Positions 35,490-44,270 of a DNA stretch of 64,000 nucleotides are shown here, piece after piece. The stretch is from an uncultured Gallionellaceae bacterium (lineage in GTDB: Bacteria > Pseudomonadota > Gammaproteobacteria > Burkholderiales > Gallionellaceae). The translations under genes were made by a program, and so were the position numbers. The notes below the pieces were generated by a model. That model was given only the letters and a program-made list of their open reading frames with translations. It was not told where the DNA came from and did not search any database. Position 1 is the stretch's first letter. The number at the start of each line of letters is the position of its first letter. Location of the stretch: NCBI GenBank assembly GCA_903847155.1, contig CAINCU010000017.1:1-64000 (forward strand), in the 5' to 3' direction.

Positions 35490-36395
35490 ATGATGGTACG
35501 AATGACGATCAAAAGTATGTTGCTATCCGCATTGTTTCTGCTCGGTAGCGCCAACGCGCTGGCTGCCGATGTAATACTCAAACCCTTCGTGCTGGCTTCA
35601 AAAAGCGCCGGGACAGTGGTTGAAAAAACCGCGCAGGTGAAAGCCGCATTGACCACCGCGGGTTTTACTGTGGTCGGAGAATACGCCCCATACAGCGGAG
35701 CAGATATTATTATCGTTACCAACGATGAGCTGAAAAAGAATGCGGCAGCTTCTGATTTTGGCGGTTACGGCGCGGTGCAGCGCGTGTCGGTCACCGAAGC
35801 TGGTAAGGAAGTGCAAGTGAGCTATACCAACCCGGTGTATATGTCGAACGTGTACCGCATGCAGGGCGATCTGAGCGGCGTAGCTGCTTCGCTGGCAACC
35901 GCGTTGGGCAAGGTAGAGGAGTTTGGCGCACAGGGCATGACCGCGAAACAGGCGCGCAAATACCACTATATGTTCGGCATGGAATATTTCACTGATCCGA
36001 GCGTACTGGAAGAATACGGCAGTTACGAAGAGGCAGTAAAGGCGGTAGATGCCAAACTGTCCAGCAACAAGAATGGCGTGTCCAAGGTCTATCGCGTGGA
36101 TATTCCGGGCAAGCAAGAGAGCGTGTTCGGTGTGGCGCTTAAAGGCAGCGGCGACAACAGGTTTATGGACGACAAGTTCATCATGAGCGAGATCGATTTC
36201 CGTGACTTGAAGTCAACCGCCCATCTTCCCTATGACGTGCTGGTTTCCGGCAACAAGGTTTATGCGCTGTACGCCCGCTTCCGCATCGCTATCGACTTCC
36301 CTGATCTCGCCATGATGGGCAATAACAGTTTCATGAACATCATGAAATCGCCGGAAGCAATCAAGAATGCGTTGCAAAAAAGCGTGCAGAAATAA
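35490..36395 (+). CDS. Exported hypothetical protein, possibly DUF302-like
   Basis: A 301-aa protein with a clear signal peptide (cleavage after ALA about residue 26). The mature N-terminal part (KAALTTAGFTVVGEYAPY) and the NPVYMSNVYRM region resemble the DUF302 alpha/beta fold, but the match is weak. No cysteines occur in the mature protein. GGGAG lies 5 nt before the first of two ATG codons. It follows cysG by about 40 bp and is read in the same direction. Confidence 0.7.
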   Translation: MMVRMTIKSMLLSALFLLGSANALAADVILKPFVLASKSAGTVVEKTAQVKAALTTAGFTVVGEYAPYSGADIIIVTNDELKKNAAASDFGGYGAVQRVSVTEAGKEVQVSYTNPVYMSNVYRMQGDLSGVAASLATALGKVEEFGAQGMTAKQARKYHYMFGMEYFTDPSVLEEYGSYEEAVKAVDAKLSSNKNGVSKVYRVDIPGKQESVFGVALKGSGDNRFMDDKFIMSEIDFRDLKSTAHLPYDVLVSGNKVYALYARFRIAIDFPDLAMMGNNSFMNIMKSPEAIKNALQKSVQK

Positions 36396-36412
36396 GAGCT
36401 ACTGGAAGCTAT

Positions 36413-36985
36413 ATGTTTAGCAAATTAATCAAGGCAGTCAAGGCAGGAGATTCCGCTTCGGTACAGCAGATGCTGGCTACCGGAGCGGATGCCAATTCCC
36501 GCGATGAAGAAAGTTCCACTCTGTTGATGCTCGCTGCACATGCGGGCGATTTGCCCATGGTGAAGCTGTTGATCGAACATGGTGCTGATGTCAACGCATG
36601 CGATGAACGCGGCTGGTCGCCGTTGATCAAGGCGGTTTACAACCACGAATTGAATCGCGGATTTGCCGACGTGGTGAAAACCTTGATCGAAGCAGGCGCG
36701 AACTTTGAGGCAGCCATCGGTTATGGCGTGCGTCCGTTGATGTTGGCGGCCGGTTACGGCGAAACCGACGTGGTCGCTGTTCTGCTGGATGCGGGTGCAG
36801 ATGTATTGGCCCGCAACGAAGGGGGATTCACCGCGCTGATGATGGTAAAGCAGAAACATTATGTGGATGTCATCAACCTGTTGCATGAGGCCGAGCAGTT
36901 AGCCGGAATCGGGGAGGGGAGTTGCGCCAGCAAAAATGCTCCCGGTTCCAATGTCATCACTTTTATGAAACGCCCTGGCACGTAA
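36413..36985 (+). CDS. Ankyrin-repeat protein
   Basis: A 190-aa soluble protein with about four ankyrin repeats (about residues 2-160). Repeats such as TLLMLAAHAGDLPMVKLLIE and PLMLAAGYGETDVVAVLLDA are clear. It has a short C-terminal tail without repeats. It probably binds another protein; the partner is unknown. It lies 17 bp after the exported hypothetical gene. Confidence 0.85.
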   Translation: MFSKLIKAVKAGDSASVQQMLATGADANSRDEESSTLLMLAAHAGDLPMVKLLIEHGADVNACDERGWSPLIKAVYNHELNRGFADVVKTLIEAGANFEAAIGYGVRPLMLAAGYGETDVVAVLLDAGADVLARNEGGFTALMMVKQKHYVDVINLLHEAEQLAGIGEGSCASKNAPGSNVITFMKRPGT

Positions 36986-37023
36986 TTCAGCGTTTGTCTT
37001 GAACAAAATCGAACGAGGTAACC

Positions 37024-37251
37024 ATGCCCTACTATATCTACCACGTGACTGATTTTCCCATCCGGCAATTGAAAAAGCTGGAACAGCATGACGCTTATCG
37101 AGATGCTTCGGCGCGACTCAAACAATTGCGGGCAGAACTGGTCGAGGCTTCGCCCATGATAATCAGAATGATCCACGCTGAATCGGAGTTGCATGCCGAG
37201 GATTTGCTTAATCAAGTACGCGAACCCGCCCCGGAACTGGGGGACGACTAA
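37024..37251 (+). CDS. Small conserved hypothetical protein
   Basis: A 75-aa soluble protein of unknown function. It starts MPYYIYHVTDFPIRQLKKLEQ, followed by an amphipathic charged helix and a C-terminal acidic helix (SELHAEDLLNQVREPAPE). ACGAGGTA lies before the ATG. It is 5 bp from the next gene. Confidence 0.65.
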   Translation: MPYYIYHVTDFPIRQLKKLEQHDAYRDASARLKQLRAELVEASPMIIRMIHAESELHAEDLLNQVREPAPELGDD

Positions 37252-37256
37252 GCGTC

Positions 37257-37694
37257 ATGGATGAAACTGCCTACCGGCAGATATTTTCCGAAGTAATTGA
37301 ACGTCCCTGTACGTTTGAAAAAGCCGTACTAGCCAGTTGTGTCGCATGTGAGCGCGCGCAACGAATTCAAATTGCCGAGCGCGAAGCAGTGACTTGCCTG
37401 AATGCGTCCAGCCTTTCCCGTTGCACATCATTGCACGACTCCTTGCGACATAGCTTTGCCTTTGCGCTGGGCAAGGTGCGGAACGGTGATGCGCCTCTGC
37501 CGCATGCGCAGGAAATGCGCGTGCAATGCGGCGGGCTGAAAGGCTTGCAGCATGTTCTGCATGGCAACGCCGAGGTGAGCAACGTGGATGCGCTGTTGGT
37601 AAGCGTGCTGCAGCAGTATGGTGAACTGGCGCAGATTCCGTATTCGGAAGTCGTGCATGCGGCAACCCTGTGTTACAAGGGGCGGCATGGCTAA
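37257..37694 (+). CDS. Cysteine-rich hypothetical protein
   Basis: A 145-aa soluble protein with seven cysteines, at residues 18, 28, 31, 47, 56, 91 and 139. The run C-x9-C-x2-C-x15-C in the first third could bind a metal or an iron-sulfur cluster. No known domain is recognised. It follows the 75-aa gene by 5 bp and ends the plus-strand run after cysG. Confidence 0.65.
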   Translation: MDETAYRQIFSEVIERPCTFEKAVLASCVACERAQRIQIAEREAVTCLNASSLSRCTSLHDSLRHSFAFALGKVRNGDAPLPHAQEMRVQCGGLKGLQHVLHGNAEVSNVDALLVSVLQQYGELAQIPYSEVVHAATLCYKGRHG

Positions 37695-37760
37695 TGCTTG
37701 CGATTGATGAGCGTTAATGATGAAAAATTAAAGGTGTCGAAGGTGATTTAAATAGCTATC

Positions 37761-37833
37761 TTGCCTGCAGGTCAACAAACACGGCAATCTCCATCATATG
37801 TACAATGCAGATCGCCTATTGACGGGCGTCTCC
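37761..37833. repeat. Palindromic repeat element, copy 3
   Basis: This copy aligns with copy 2: CTGCAGGTCAACAAACACGG...CAATCT on the left and AGATCGCCTATTGACGGGCG on the right (37810-37827). It occupies part of the 319-bp gap before surE. The rest of that gap shows no gene; GGTAGCA occurs twice at about 37839 and 37856. Confidence 0.6.
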
Positions 37834-38013
37834 ATAAGGTAGCATTTTTAAAACGGTAGCATGGGCACATCACCTTCCTTTGCGGAAAGCTGGAAGCAAA
37901 CGGAAAAGGCGGCTACCATTCGTTATCGCGATGCGCATTGATTGCGCGCACCAGTTCTCCAACTATTTTGACTCTGACCTTGTTTAATTTCTTCTTCGAT
38001 CCGGCCTTATTCC

Positions 38014-38763
38014 ATGCGCATTCTCATCAGTAACGACGACGGCTATTTCGCGCCGGGCCTAGCCTGTCTGGCTCAACATCTTTCCGCTATCGCTGAAGTG
38101 ACGGTGGTGGCACCGGAGCGCGACCGCAGTGGCGCCAGCAATTCGCTGACCTTGAATCGTCCGCTCAATCTGCGCCAGGCGCCTAGCGGTTTCTATTACG
38201 TCGATGGCACGCCGACCGACTGCGTACATCTGGCAGTGACTGGCATGCTGGATACGCAGCCGGACATCGTGGTATCGGGCATCAACTCCGGTGCCAACAT
38301 GGGCGACGACACCATCTATTCCGGCACCGTGGCAGCGGCTACCGAAGGTTTTCTTCTGGGCATTCCGGCCATCGCCATCTCGATGGCAAAGCATGAACCT
38401 GTGCATTACGACACCGCGGGCAAAGTGACGGTGGAGTTAGTGCAGCGTTTCATGACGCAGGCAAATTCTCATCCGTGGCTGCTCAACGTGAACGTGCCGG
38501 ATGTGCCTTACGCTGAACTGCAAGGCATGGAAGTCACGCGCTTGGGCAAGCGTCACAAAGCTGAGCCGGTCATCAAGAGCAGCAACCCGCATGGGCAGCC
38601 AGTGTACTGGGTGGGCGCGGCGGGCAAAGCGCAGGACGCGGGCGAGGGCACCGATTTCTTTGCCACAGCGCAGCGCCGCGTGTCCATCACGCCGTTGCAG
38701 ATCGACCTTACGCAATACAGCCAACTGGATGCAGTGCGTTCCTGGCTCGGGGCGCAAAAGTGA
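38014..38763 (+). CDS. surE: 5'/3'-nucleotidase SurE
   Basis: A 249-aa metal-dependent nucleoside monophosphate phosphatase. The metal-binding start is [15 protein letters not shown], with SGASNSLT, the [20 protein letters not shown] core (about 90-110) also present. It is first in surE-pcm-nlpD, and its stop overlaps the pcm GTG. Confidence 0.95.
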   Translation: MRILISNDDGYFAPGLACLAQHLSAIAEVTVVAPERDRSGASNSLTLNRPLNLRQAPSGFYYVDGTPTDCVHLAVTGMLDTQPDIVVSGINSGANMGDDTIYSGTVAAATEGFLLGIPAIAISMAKHEPVHYDTAGKVTVELVQRFMTQANSHPWLLNVNVPDVPYAELQGMEVTRLGKRHKAEPVIKSSNPHGQPVYWVGAAGKAQDAGEGTDFFATAQRRVSITPLQIDLTQYSQLDAVRSWLGAQK

Positions 38764-39416
38764 ATTTGCGTCACGCCGGTATCGGCATGACTTCGCCACG
38801 CACGCGCGCGCGCTTGATTGAGCGTCTGCGCGCAGAAGGCATCGTGGATGAGACAGTATTGGCGGCGATGAACGAAGTGCCGCGCCACATCTTCATCGAC
38901 GAGGCGCTGGCGTCGCGCGCTTACGACGATGTGTCCTTGCCCATCGGGCACGGGCAAACTATCTCGCAACCTTACATTGTGGCGCGCATGACCGAAGTGC
39001 TGCGCAACGGCAAGCAACTCAATCGTGTGCTGGAGATCGGCACCGGCTGCGGCTATCAGGCGGCGGTGTTATCCAAAGTGGCGAAGGAAGTTTATTCCGT
39101 TGAACGCATTCAGCCGCTGTATGAGCGTGCCAGAAAAACACTGCGCGAACTGAAAATTTTCAACGTCAATTTGCGCTACGCCGATGGCACGACGGGCATG
39201 CCGGATGCCGCGCCGTACGACGGCATCATCATGACCTGCGCTGCGCCCGCGCTGTCCGCCGAGCTGCGGGAACAGCTCTCGCCCGGTGGTAGAATGGTGT
39301 TGCCGATGGGGACGCAAGAACAATTTCTGTACCTGATCGAGCGTGACGAGAACGGCTTCCGCGAGAGTCGTCTGGAAGCCGTGAGATTCGTACCGTTGAT
39401 GATGGGGAAAACATGA
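38760..39416 (+). CDS. pcm: Protein-L-isoaspartate O-methyltransferase
   Basis: A 218-aa SAM-dependent repair methyltransferase. The PCMT signature includes [27 protein letters not shown], the SAM motif [15 protein letters not shown] (about 81-95) and [10 protein letters not shown]. The start is GTG at 38760, overlapping the surE stop (GTGA). Confidence 0.94.
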   Translation: MNLRHAGIGMTSPRTRARLIERLRAEGIVDETVLAAMNEVPRHIFIDEALASRAYDDVSLPIGHGQTISQPYIVARMTEVLRNGKQLNRVLEIGTGCGYQAAVLSKVAKEVYSVERIQPLYERARKTLRELKIFNVNLRYADGTTGMPDAAPYDGIIMTCAAPALSAELREQLSPGGRMVLPMGTQEQFLYLIERDENGFRESRLEAVRFVPLMMGKT

Positions 39417-40366
39417 TGGACTTTCAATTGTTGCAAGTTTCCAGCAAACAGTATGCACTGTGGTTGCTTATTTTCATCACCGCTTTGCTGACGGCTTGCG
39501 CTGCAACCGCACCGATCCCCGTCGGAAGGCATGCACCTATCGTGGAATACAACACGGCGGACAAAAAACCGAACAGAGTCGAGGTAACGCCTTATGTGCC
39601 TCCAAAGATTGTGCCGCAAGTAGTAGAGACCACGAGCAAGGTGTATGTGGTGCAGAAAGGCGATACGCTGTACAGCATCGCATTCCTGAACGGTGTTGAT
39701 TACCGCGAAGTGGCCGAGCTGAATAATCTGAAAGACCCAGCAGCGATTCAGATCGGCCAGCAATTGCGTTTGAATGTCCCTGTAGCAGAAACTGCTGCTA
39801 CTGTGGAAACCAAGCCGGTGATGCAAGTGCCTCAGCAATTGGGCGGTACCTTGCAGCAACCCAAAGTCGGCAGGCTGGCATATTCAGAAAATGCACTGGC
39901 ACGAGCTGAACATATGCAAGACGAAACGCCGCAGTCTGCTGCGAAGCCACAGTCCGCCGGAGTTGCCGCCAAAGATGAGGGCGAGGAAGAAGCATTCGAG
40001 TGGGGCATGCCGACCAGCGGCAAGCTGATTGCCGGATTCTCCGAAAGCGAAAATCGCAAAGGCGTGGACATTATGGGTCAGCGCGGGCAAGCCATCGTGG
40101 CGAGTGCATCCGGCAAGGTGGTGTATAGCGGCAGCGGGTTGCGCGGCTACGGCAAACTCATCATCATCAAACACAACAAGACCTACCTCAGTGCCTATGC
40201 GCACAATGACCGGATTCTGGTAAAGGAAGGTCAGAGCGTGAGCAAGGGGCAGAAGATCGCTGAAATGGGCAATAGCGATGCCGATCAGGTCAAACTGCAT
40301 TTCGAGATTCGAAAATTCGGCAAACCAGTGGATCCGGCGAAGTATTTGCCGCTGCTGAAATCTTGA
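39413..40366 (+). CDS. nlpD: Murein hydrolase activator NlpD (LysM, degenerate M23)
   Basis: A 317-aa lipoprotein. The lipobox LLTAC puts the lipidated Cys at residue 29. A LysM domain (about 73-117, YVVQKGDTLYSIAF) binds peptidoglycan and a C-terminal M23/LytM domain (about 200-310) follows. The first zinc-ligand histidine is Lys (NRKGVDIMG), while LHFEIR is kept. This matches NlpD-type proteins that activate amidases rather than cut murein. rpoS, the usual next gene, is absent here. Confidence 0.92.
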   Translation: MMDFQLLQVSSKQYALWLLIFITALLTACAATAPIPVGRHAPIVEYNTADKKPNRVEVTPYVPPKIVPQVVETTSKVYVVQKGDTLYSIAFLNGVDYREVAELNNLKDPAAIQIGQQLRLNVPVAETAATVETKPVMQVPQQLGGTLQQPKVGRLAYSENALARAEHMQDETPQSAAKPQSAGVAAKDEGEEEAFEWGMPTSGKLIAGFSESENRKGVDIMGQRGQAIVASASGKVVYSGSGLRGYGKLIIIKHNKTYLSAYAHNDRILVKEGQSVSKGQKIAEMGNSDADQVKLHFEIRKFGKPVDPAKYLPLLKS

Positions 40367-41202
40367 GTGAAGTCGCGTTAAGCATTAAAGATCACAGCCG
40401 CGACAGCGCCGGATTGCGTTATGTGTATCCGGTCGTCTCGCGTCGCGCAGGCGGCGTTTCCATCGGCATCAACCTCAATCCCAACAATGCCTGCAATTGG
40501 CGCTGCATCTACTGTCAGGTACCCCACCTCAAGCGCGGCACTGCACCGCCGATTGACTTGGCATTGCTGGAAAAAGAACTGAGCGGCTTCCTGCACGAAT
40601 TGCAGCATGGCGATTTCATGCAGCGTGTGCCGCTTGAGGCGCGCCGCATCAACGACATCGCAATTTCCGGCAACGGCGAACCGACTAGCGCACAGGAATT
40701 TGCCGAGGTCATCGAACTTATTGCCAAGCTCAAGCCGCTTGATCTCAAGCTGGTGCTCATCACCAACGGCAGTCTCATGCAGCGCGACAATGTGCAACAA
40801 GGTTTGCGCCGTATGGCGCAACTCAATGGCGAAGTTTGGTTCAAGCTGGATCGCGCCAGTGAAGCGGGGATGCAACGCACCAACGATACCAAAATGACCA
40901 TGGATAAAGTGTGGCAGAACCTTACCACTGCAATTGCCTGCTGTCCCAACACCTGGCTGCAAACCTGCTGGTTTGCGCTGGATGGTGTCGCGCCAAGCAA
41001 GCAGGACGAAGACGACTATCTGGATTTTATCAATGCGCTGTTGCGCGAGAACATCAAACCGCGAGGGGTACTGCTCTATGGTTTAGCGCGGCCTTCTTTA
41101 CAGGCGGAGGCACCGCGACTATCGGCGTTGCCTGAAGCGCAGATGCAAGGTTTCGCTACGCGCATTCGGGCGTTGGATGCAGATGTCAGATTGACAATCT
41201 AG
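40363..41202 (+). CDS. Radical SAM protein of unknown function (TTG start)
   Basis: A 279-aa protein with the radical SAM cluster motif CNWRCIYC (about residues 43-50) and a GGE-like SGNGEPT strand. No extra cysteine-rich domain follows, so no second cluster is evident. The TTG at 40363 overlaps the nlpD stop. The substrate is not predictable from sequence; the position after nlpD may only reflect cotranscription. Confidence 0.82.
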   Translation: MSEVALSIKDHSRDSAGLRYVYPVVSRRAGGVSIGINLNPNNACNWRCIYCQVPHLKRGTAPPIDLALLEKELSGFLHELQHGDFMQRVPLEARRINDIAISGNGEPTSAQEFAEVIELIAKLKPLDLKLVLITNGSLMQRDNVQQGLRRMAQLNGEVWFKLDRASEAGMQRTNDTKMTMDKVWQNLTTAIACCPNTWLQTCWFALDGVAPSKQDEDDYLDFINALLRENIKPRGVLLYGLARPSLQAEAPRLSALPEAQMQGFATRIRALDADVRLTI

Positions 41203-41298
41203 TCATCTAATGAAGACCATTATTCATGTGGCTTTGGCAGTGACGCATTGTGATAGCATTTGGCGCTATGAATATTCTAATCGACTTGTACAGGTTAT

Positions 41299-43227
41299 AT
41301 GTGTAACGGGTTGTTCGGCAACATGAGAATGGTGTGTGCTTTGCTGGTCAGTGTGAATGCTTGCGCTTTCGCAGCAGACGATCCCATCACCGAGCAAGCC
41401 TACCTGCAAGACCTTCCTGTTGTGCTCAGTGCCTCGCGTTTGCTGCAGCCGGTTTCCGAAGCGCCGAATGCAATGACAGTGATTGATCGCGACACGATCA
41501 AAGCCTCGGGCTTCCGCAACATTCCCGATATTTTAAAACTGGTTCCGGGTATGTACGTTAGTTACTACAATGGCAATCAGGCTATCGTCTCTTATCATGG
41601 CACGACGGATCAGTACGCACGCCGTATGCAAGTACTGGTGGATGGGCGCAGTGTTTATCTGTCACCTGAGGGTGGCGTGGACTGGGAAGATATTCCGTTG
41701 CAGATGGAAGACATCGAGCGCATTGAGGTCATACGCGGACCGGCGGCGGCATCTTATGGCGGGAACTCCACACAAGGGGTAATCAGCATCGTTACGCGTG
41801 ATGCGGCAGATCCGCAACAACTGAGACTGCATGCACTGTCCGGCAATAAGGGTGCCGGCGAAGCATCTGCTCATTTTTCAAGTGCGCTGAATGAGTCGCT
41901 CGATTACCGCATGAGTGCAGGGTTTCGTCAGGACAATGGCTATGATGCCAATCAGTACAGTATCGAGAATGACAGTTACTCTACTCGCCAGTTTAATCTG
42001 CGCACCAATTACCACCCGAATACAATTGACAGTGTTGATGTGCAATTTGGATATAGCAACGGCGTGCGCGGTAACGGTTATGCGAGCAGTCCGATCAATA
42101 CCCCTCACGACAAGTTTGTTACCTCTTCGTTTCAACAGCTCGACTGGAAGCGGGCGCTGGGAGAGGGTGACGAATTTAGCTTGCGTTATTACCATATTTT
42201 TTATGATTCGGAGAACAGCACTTACACTGGAAATCCGATGCCGGGCTATTTAATCAGCGACAGCGTGACTTCATGGCGCGATCAGTTAGAGTTTCAGCAT
42301 ACCCTGAATACGTCGGCAAATAACCGCGTGGTGTGGGGAGCATCGGCGCGACTGGATCACGCTTATGCGCCGAGCAAGTTTCTGATTGCGGATCAACATT
42401 TGTCGCAGCGCACGCTATTTGCGCATGATGAGTTGCGTACGTGCACGCAATGCGTGTTGAATATCGGTGCAATGCTGGAAAACGACGGTTACGGCGAGTC
42501 ATATACTTCACCTCGCGTGGCGTTCAATTATCATTTGAATGAGCACCATACCCTGCGCGTCGGCGTGTCGCGTGCCTATCGCAATCCATCTATGTTTGAA
42601 GAAAACGGTTATTACCATTTCCAGATTGGCCCCTATCTTGTCGTTGGCCTGCAGTCCAATGGCGGTTTGCAGCCGGAGACAGTGCTGTCCCGCGAAGTGG
42701 GTTATGTCGGCATTATTCCAGAGTGGGGCACAACATTGGATGTGCGTGCCTTTCACGATCAGATTGGCAATATCATTTATGAGACCACCGGACAGATGGT
42801 CGCCAACCTTATAGATGCCGTGCAAAGCGGTCTGGAGACTTCGCTGAAACTGCGCGGAGATAAAGGCCAGTTGCTGCTGAATTATTCACATCAAACCATC
42901 ACCAGCAACACGCCGGGTTATGCCGAGACAATGCCAACAAACAGCATTAGTGGCCTCTACTCGATGCCGAATATAAACGGATGGATTTTCAGTGTCGGCT
43001 ATTATCAGAACGGCACACAACTGGCGATTGATCGACCGGCTTATGACCGTCAACTGCTCAGCAGAAGAACTGATTTGCGTCTGGCCAAATCGTTCAAAAC
43101 ACTCGATGCCAAAGAGTGCGAGTTCTCCTTCGTGGTGCAGTTGCCGCAGAATGGTTCATACACTGATTACACACAGGAGAATAAGTTTACCCGTCGTGCC
43201 TATATGACGGCGAATATGGCTTACTAG
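41299..43227 (+). CDS. TonB-dependent outer-membrane receptor
   Basis: A 642-aa receptor with a signal peptide (ending near ACAFA, residue 25). A plug domain (about 45-165) contains LVDGRSVYL and IERIEVIRGPAAASYGGNS, followed by a 22-strand barrel. It ends with an aromatic residue. The ligand is unknown. ATG 41299 is used, but the in-frame ATG at 41323 also gives a good signal peptide and neither has a strong ribosome-binding site. Confidence 0.88.
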   Translation: MCNGLFGNMRMVCALLVSVNACAFAADDPITEQAYLQDLPVVLSASRLLQPVSEAPNAMTVIDRDTIKASGFRNIPDILKLVPGMYVSYYNGNQAIVSYHGTTDQYARRMQVLVDGRSVYLSPEGGVDWEDIPLQMEDIERIEVIRGPAAASYGGNSTQGVISIVTRDAADPQQLRLHALSGNKGAGEASAHFSSALNESLDYRMSAGFRQDNGYDANQYSIENDSYSTRQFNLRTNYHPNTIDSVDVQFGYSNGVRGNGYASSPINTPHDKFVTSSFQQLDWKRALGEGDEFSLRYYHIFYDSENSTYTGNPMPGYLISDSVTSWRDQLEFQHTLNTSANNRVVWGASARLDHAYAPSKFLIADQHLSQRTLFAHDELRTCTQCVLNIGAMLENDGYGESYTSPRVAFNYHLNEHHTLRVGVSRAYRNPSMFEENGYYHFQIGPYLVVGLQSNGGLQPETVLSREVGYVGIIPEWGTTLDVRAFHDQIGNIIYETTGQMVANLIDAVQSGLETSLKLRGDKGQLLLNYSHQTITSNTPGYAETMPTNSISGLYSMPNINGWIFSVGYYQNGTQLAIDRPAYDRQLLSRRTDLRLAKSFKTLDAKECEFSFVVQLPQNGSYTDYTQENKFTRRAYMTANMAY

Positions 43228-43242
43228 TGAGGAGAGTAATAA

Positions 43243-43308
43243 ATGTGTCTGGACTTGCGTTCCGGGATTTCTATCGGTAACGCGTTGGCACGCGGTAATA
43301 GCAAGTAA
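43243..43308 (+). CDS. Possible 21-aa small protein or leader peptide
   Basis: ATG 43243 follows GAGGAG by 8 nt and opens a 21-codon frame (MCLDLRSGISIGNALARGNS plus K) in the 107-bp gap between the receptor and binding-protein genes. Nothing else supports translation. The strong ribosome-binding site is the reason for listing it. Confidence 0.25.
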   Translation: MCLDLRSGISIGNALARGNSK

Positions 43309-43334
43309 CGCTTGGTTGAAAGGGTAGTCTGAAA

Positions 43335-44270
43335 TTGCGACTGGCTTTCCTCATCGAATGGGCTTCACTTTTTCGCCCGATAATGATTGCCGCCCACCGG
43401 CTGATTTGCGGCATGGTGTTCGGTCTGTTTGCCTTGGCACTTCATGCCGAGGCCGAACCGTTGCGCGTGGACGTGGTGCTGAGCGAAGCCGGGGGAACTT
43501 ACGGGGAGTTTGCCACGGCGCTGCAAAACAACACCGCCATTCGGCATGACGTGCAAATCAAACAGGTCGGCGATTCGCTTCGTGATGCCGATCTGGTGAT
43601 TGCGGTCGGGATGAAATCAGCGACCGCACTTGCCACGTCCTCGCAACCTGTATTGAACGTCCTTGTGCCGCGTGCAGGATTCGAAAGATTGCCACGGACT
43701 CTCAATCATATTTCCATTGCGATTTATATGGATCAACCGGTGGAGCGTCGGCTTGCGCTGCTGTCTTCAGTGCTGCCCGACACCAGAAACATCGGAGTCC
43801 TCTATGGCACCTCACTTCCATCTGAACTGGAAAACCTGAGGAAGCATGCGTCAGCAAAACGATTTGAGTTGCATGAGCGCTCAGTAGATCAGCAACATCC
43901 GCTGGCAGGTGCATTGTCCGATCTGCTGGAAGAGAGCGAAGTGTTGTTCGTGTTGCCGGATGCGACCATTTATAACGCGGACACCATACGCAATATCCTG
44001 CTGGAAACCTACCGCAGACAGATTCCAATGATTGGTCTTTCGCCCAGTTATGTGCGCGCCGGTGCGCTGTGCGCCGTGTACAGCACGCCGCAGCAGATCG
44101 CACAACAAGCAGCCGAGGTGGTTGAGCGTTTTTCGGTTTCCGGCAAATTACCCGCCAGCCAATATCCCCAGGAATTTGAAGTATCTGTAAACACCCAGGT
44201 CGCCCATTCACTCGGCTTGACGATCAAAGACGCAGAACAAATGCGCGCGGAAATCAGGAGGAAACAATGA
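43335..44270 (+). CDS. Periplasmic ABC-type substrate-binding protein (ABC_sub_bind family)
   Basis: A 311-aa protein with an N-terminal signal segment (MIAAHRLICGMVFGLFALAL, cleavage near AEA) and a type I periplasmic-binding fold (YGEFATALQ, then LPDTRNIGVLYG, then VLPDATIYNADT, then PMIGLSPSYVRAGALCAVY). No permease or ATPase lies nearby, so it probably serves sensing rather than import. The TTG at 43335 has AAAGGG upstream; ATG 43383 is an alternative. It overlaps the kinase gene (ATGA). Confidence 0.82.
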   Translation: MRLAFLIEWASLFRPIMIAAHRLICGMVFGLFALALHAEAEPLRVDVVLSEAGGTYGEFATALQNNTAIRHDVQIKQVGDSLRDADLVIAVGMKSATALATSSQPVLNVLVPRAGFERLPRTLNHISIAIYMDQPVERRLALLSSVLPDTRNIGVLYGTSLPSELENLRKHASAKRFELHERSVDQQHPLAGALSDLLEESEVLFVLPDATIYNADTIRNILLETYRRQIPMIGLSPSYVRAGALCAVYSTPQQIAQQAAEVVERFSVSGKLPASQYPQEFEVSVNTQVAHSLGLTIKDAEQMRAEIRRKQ

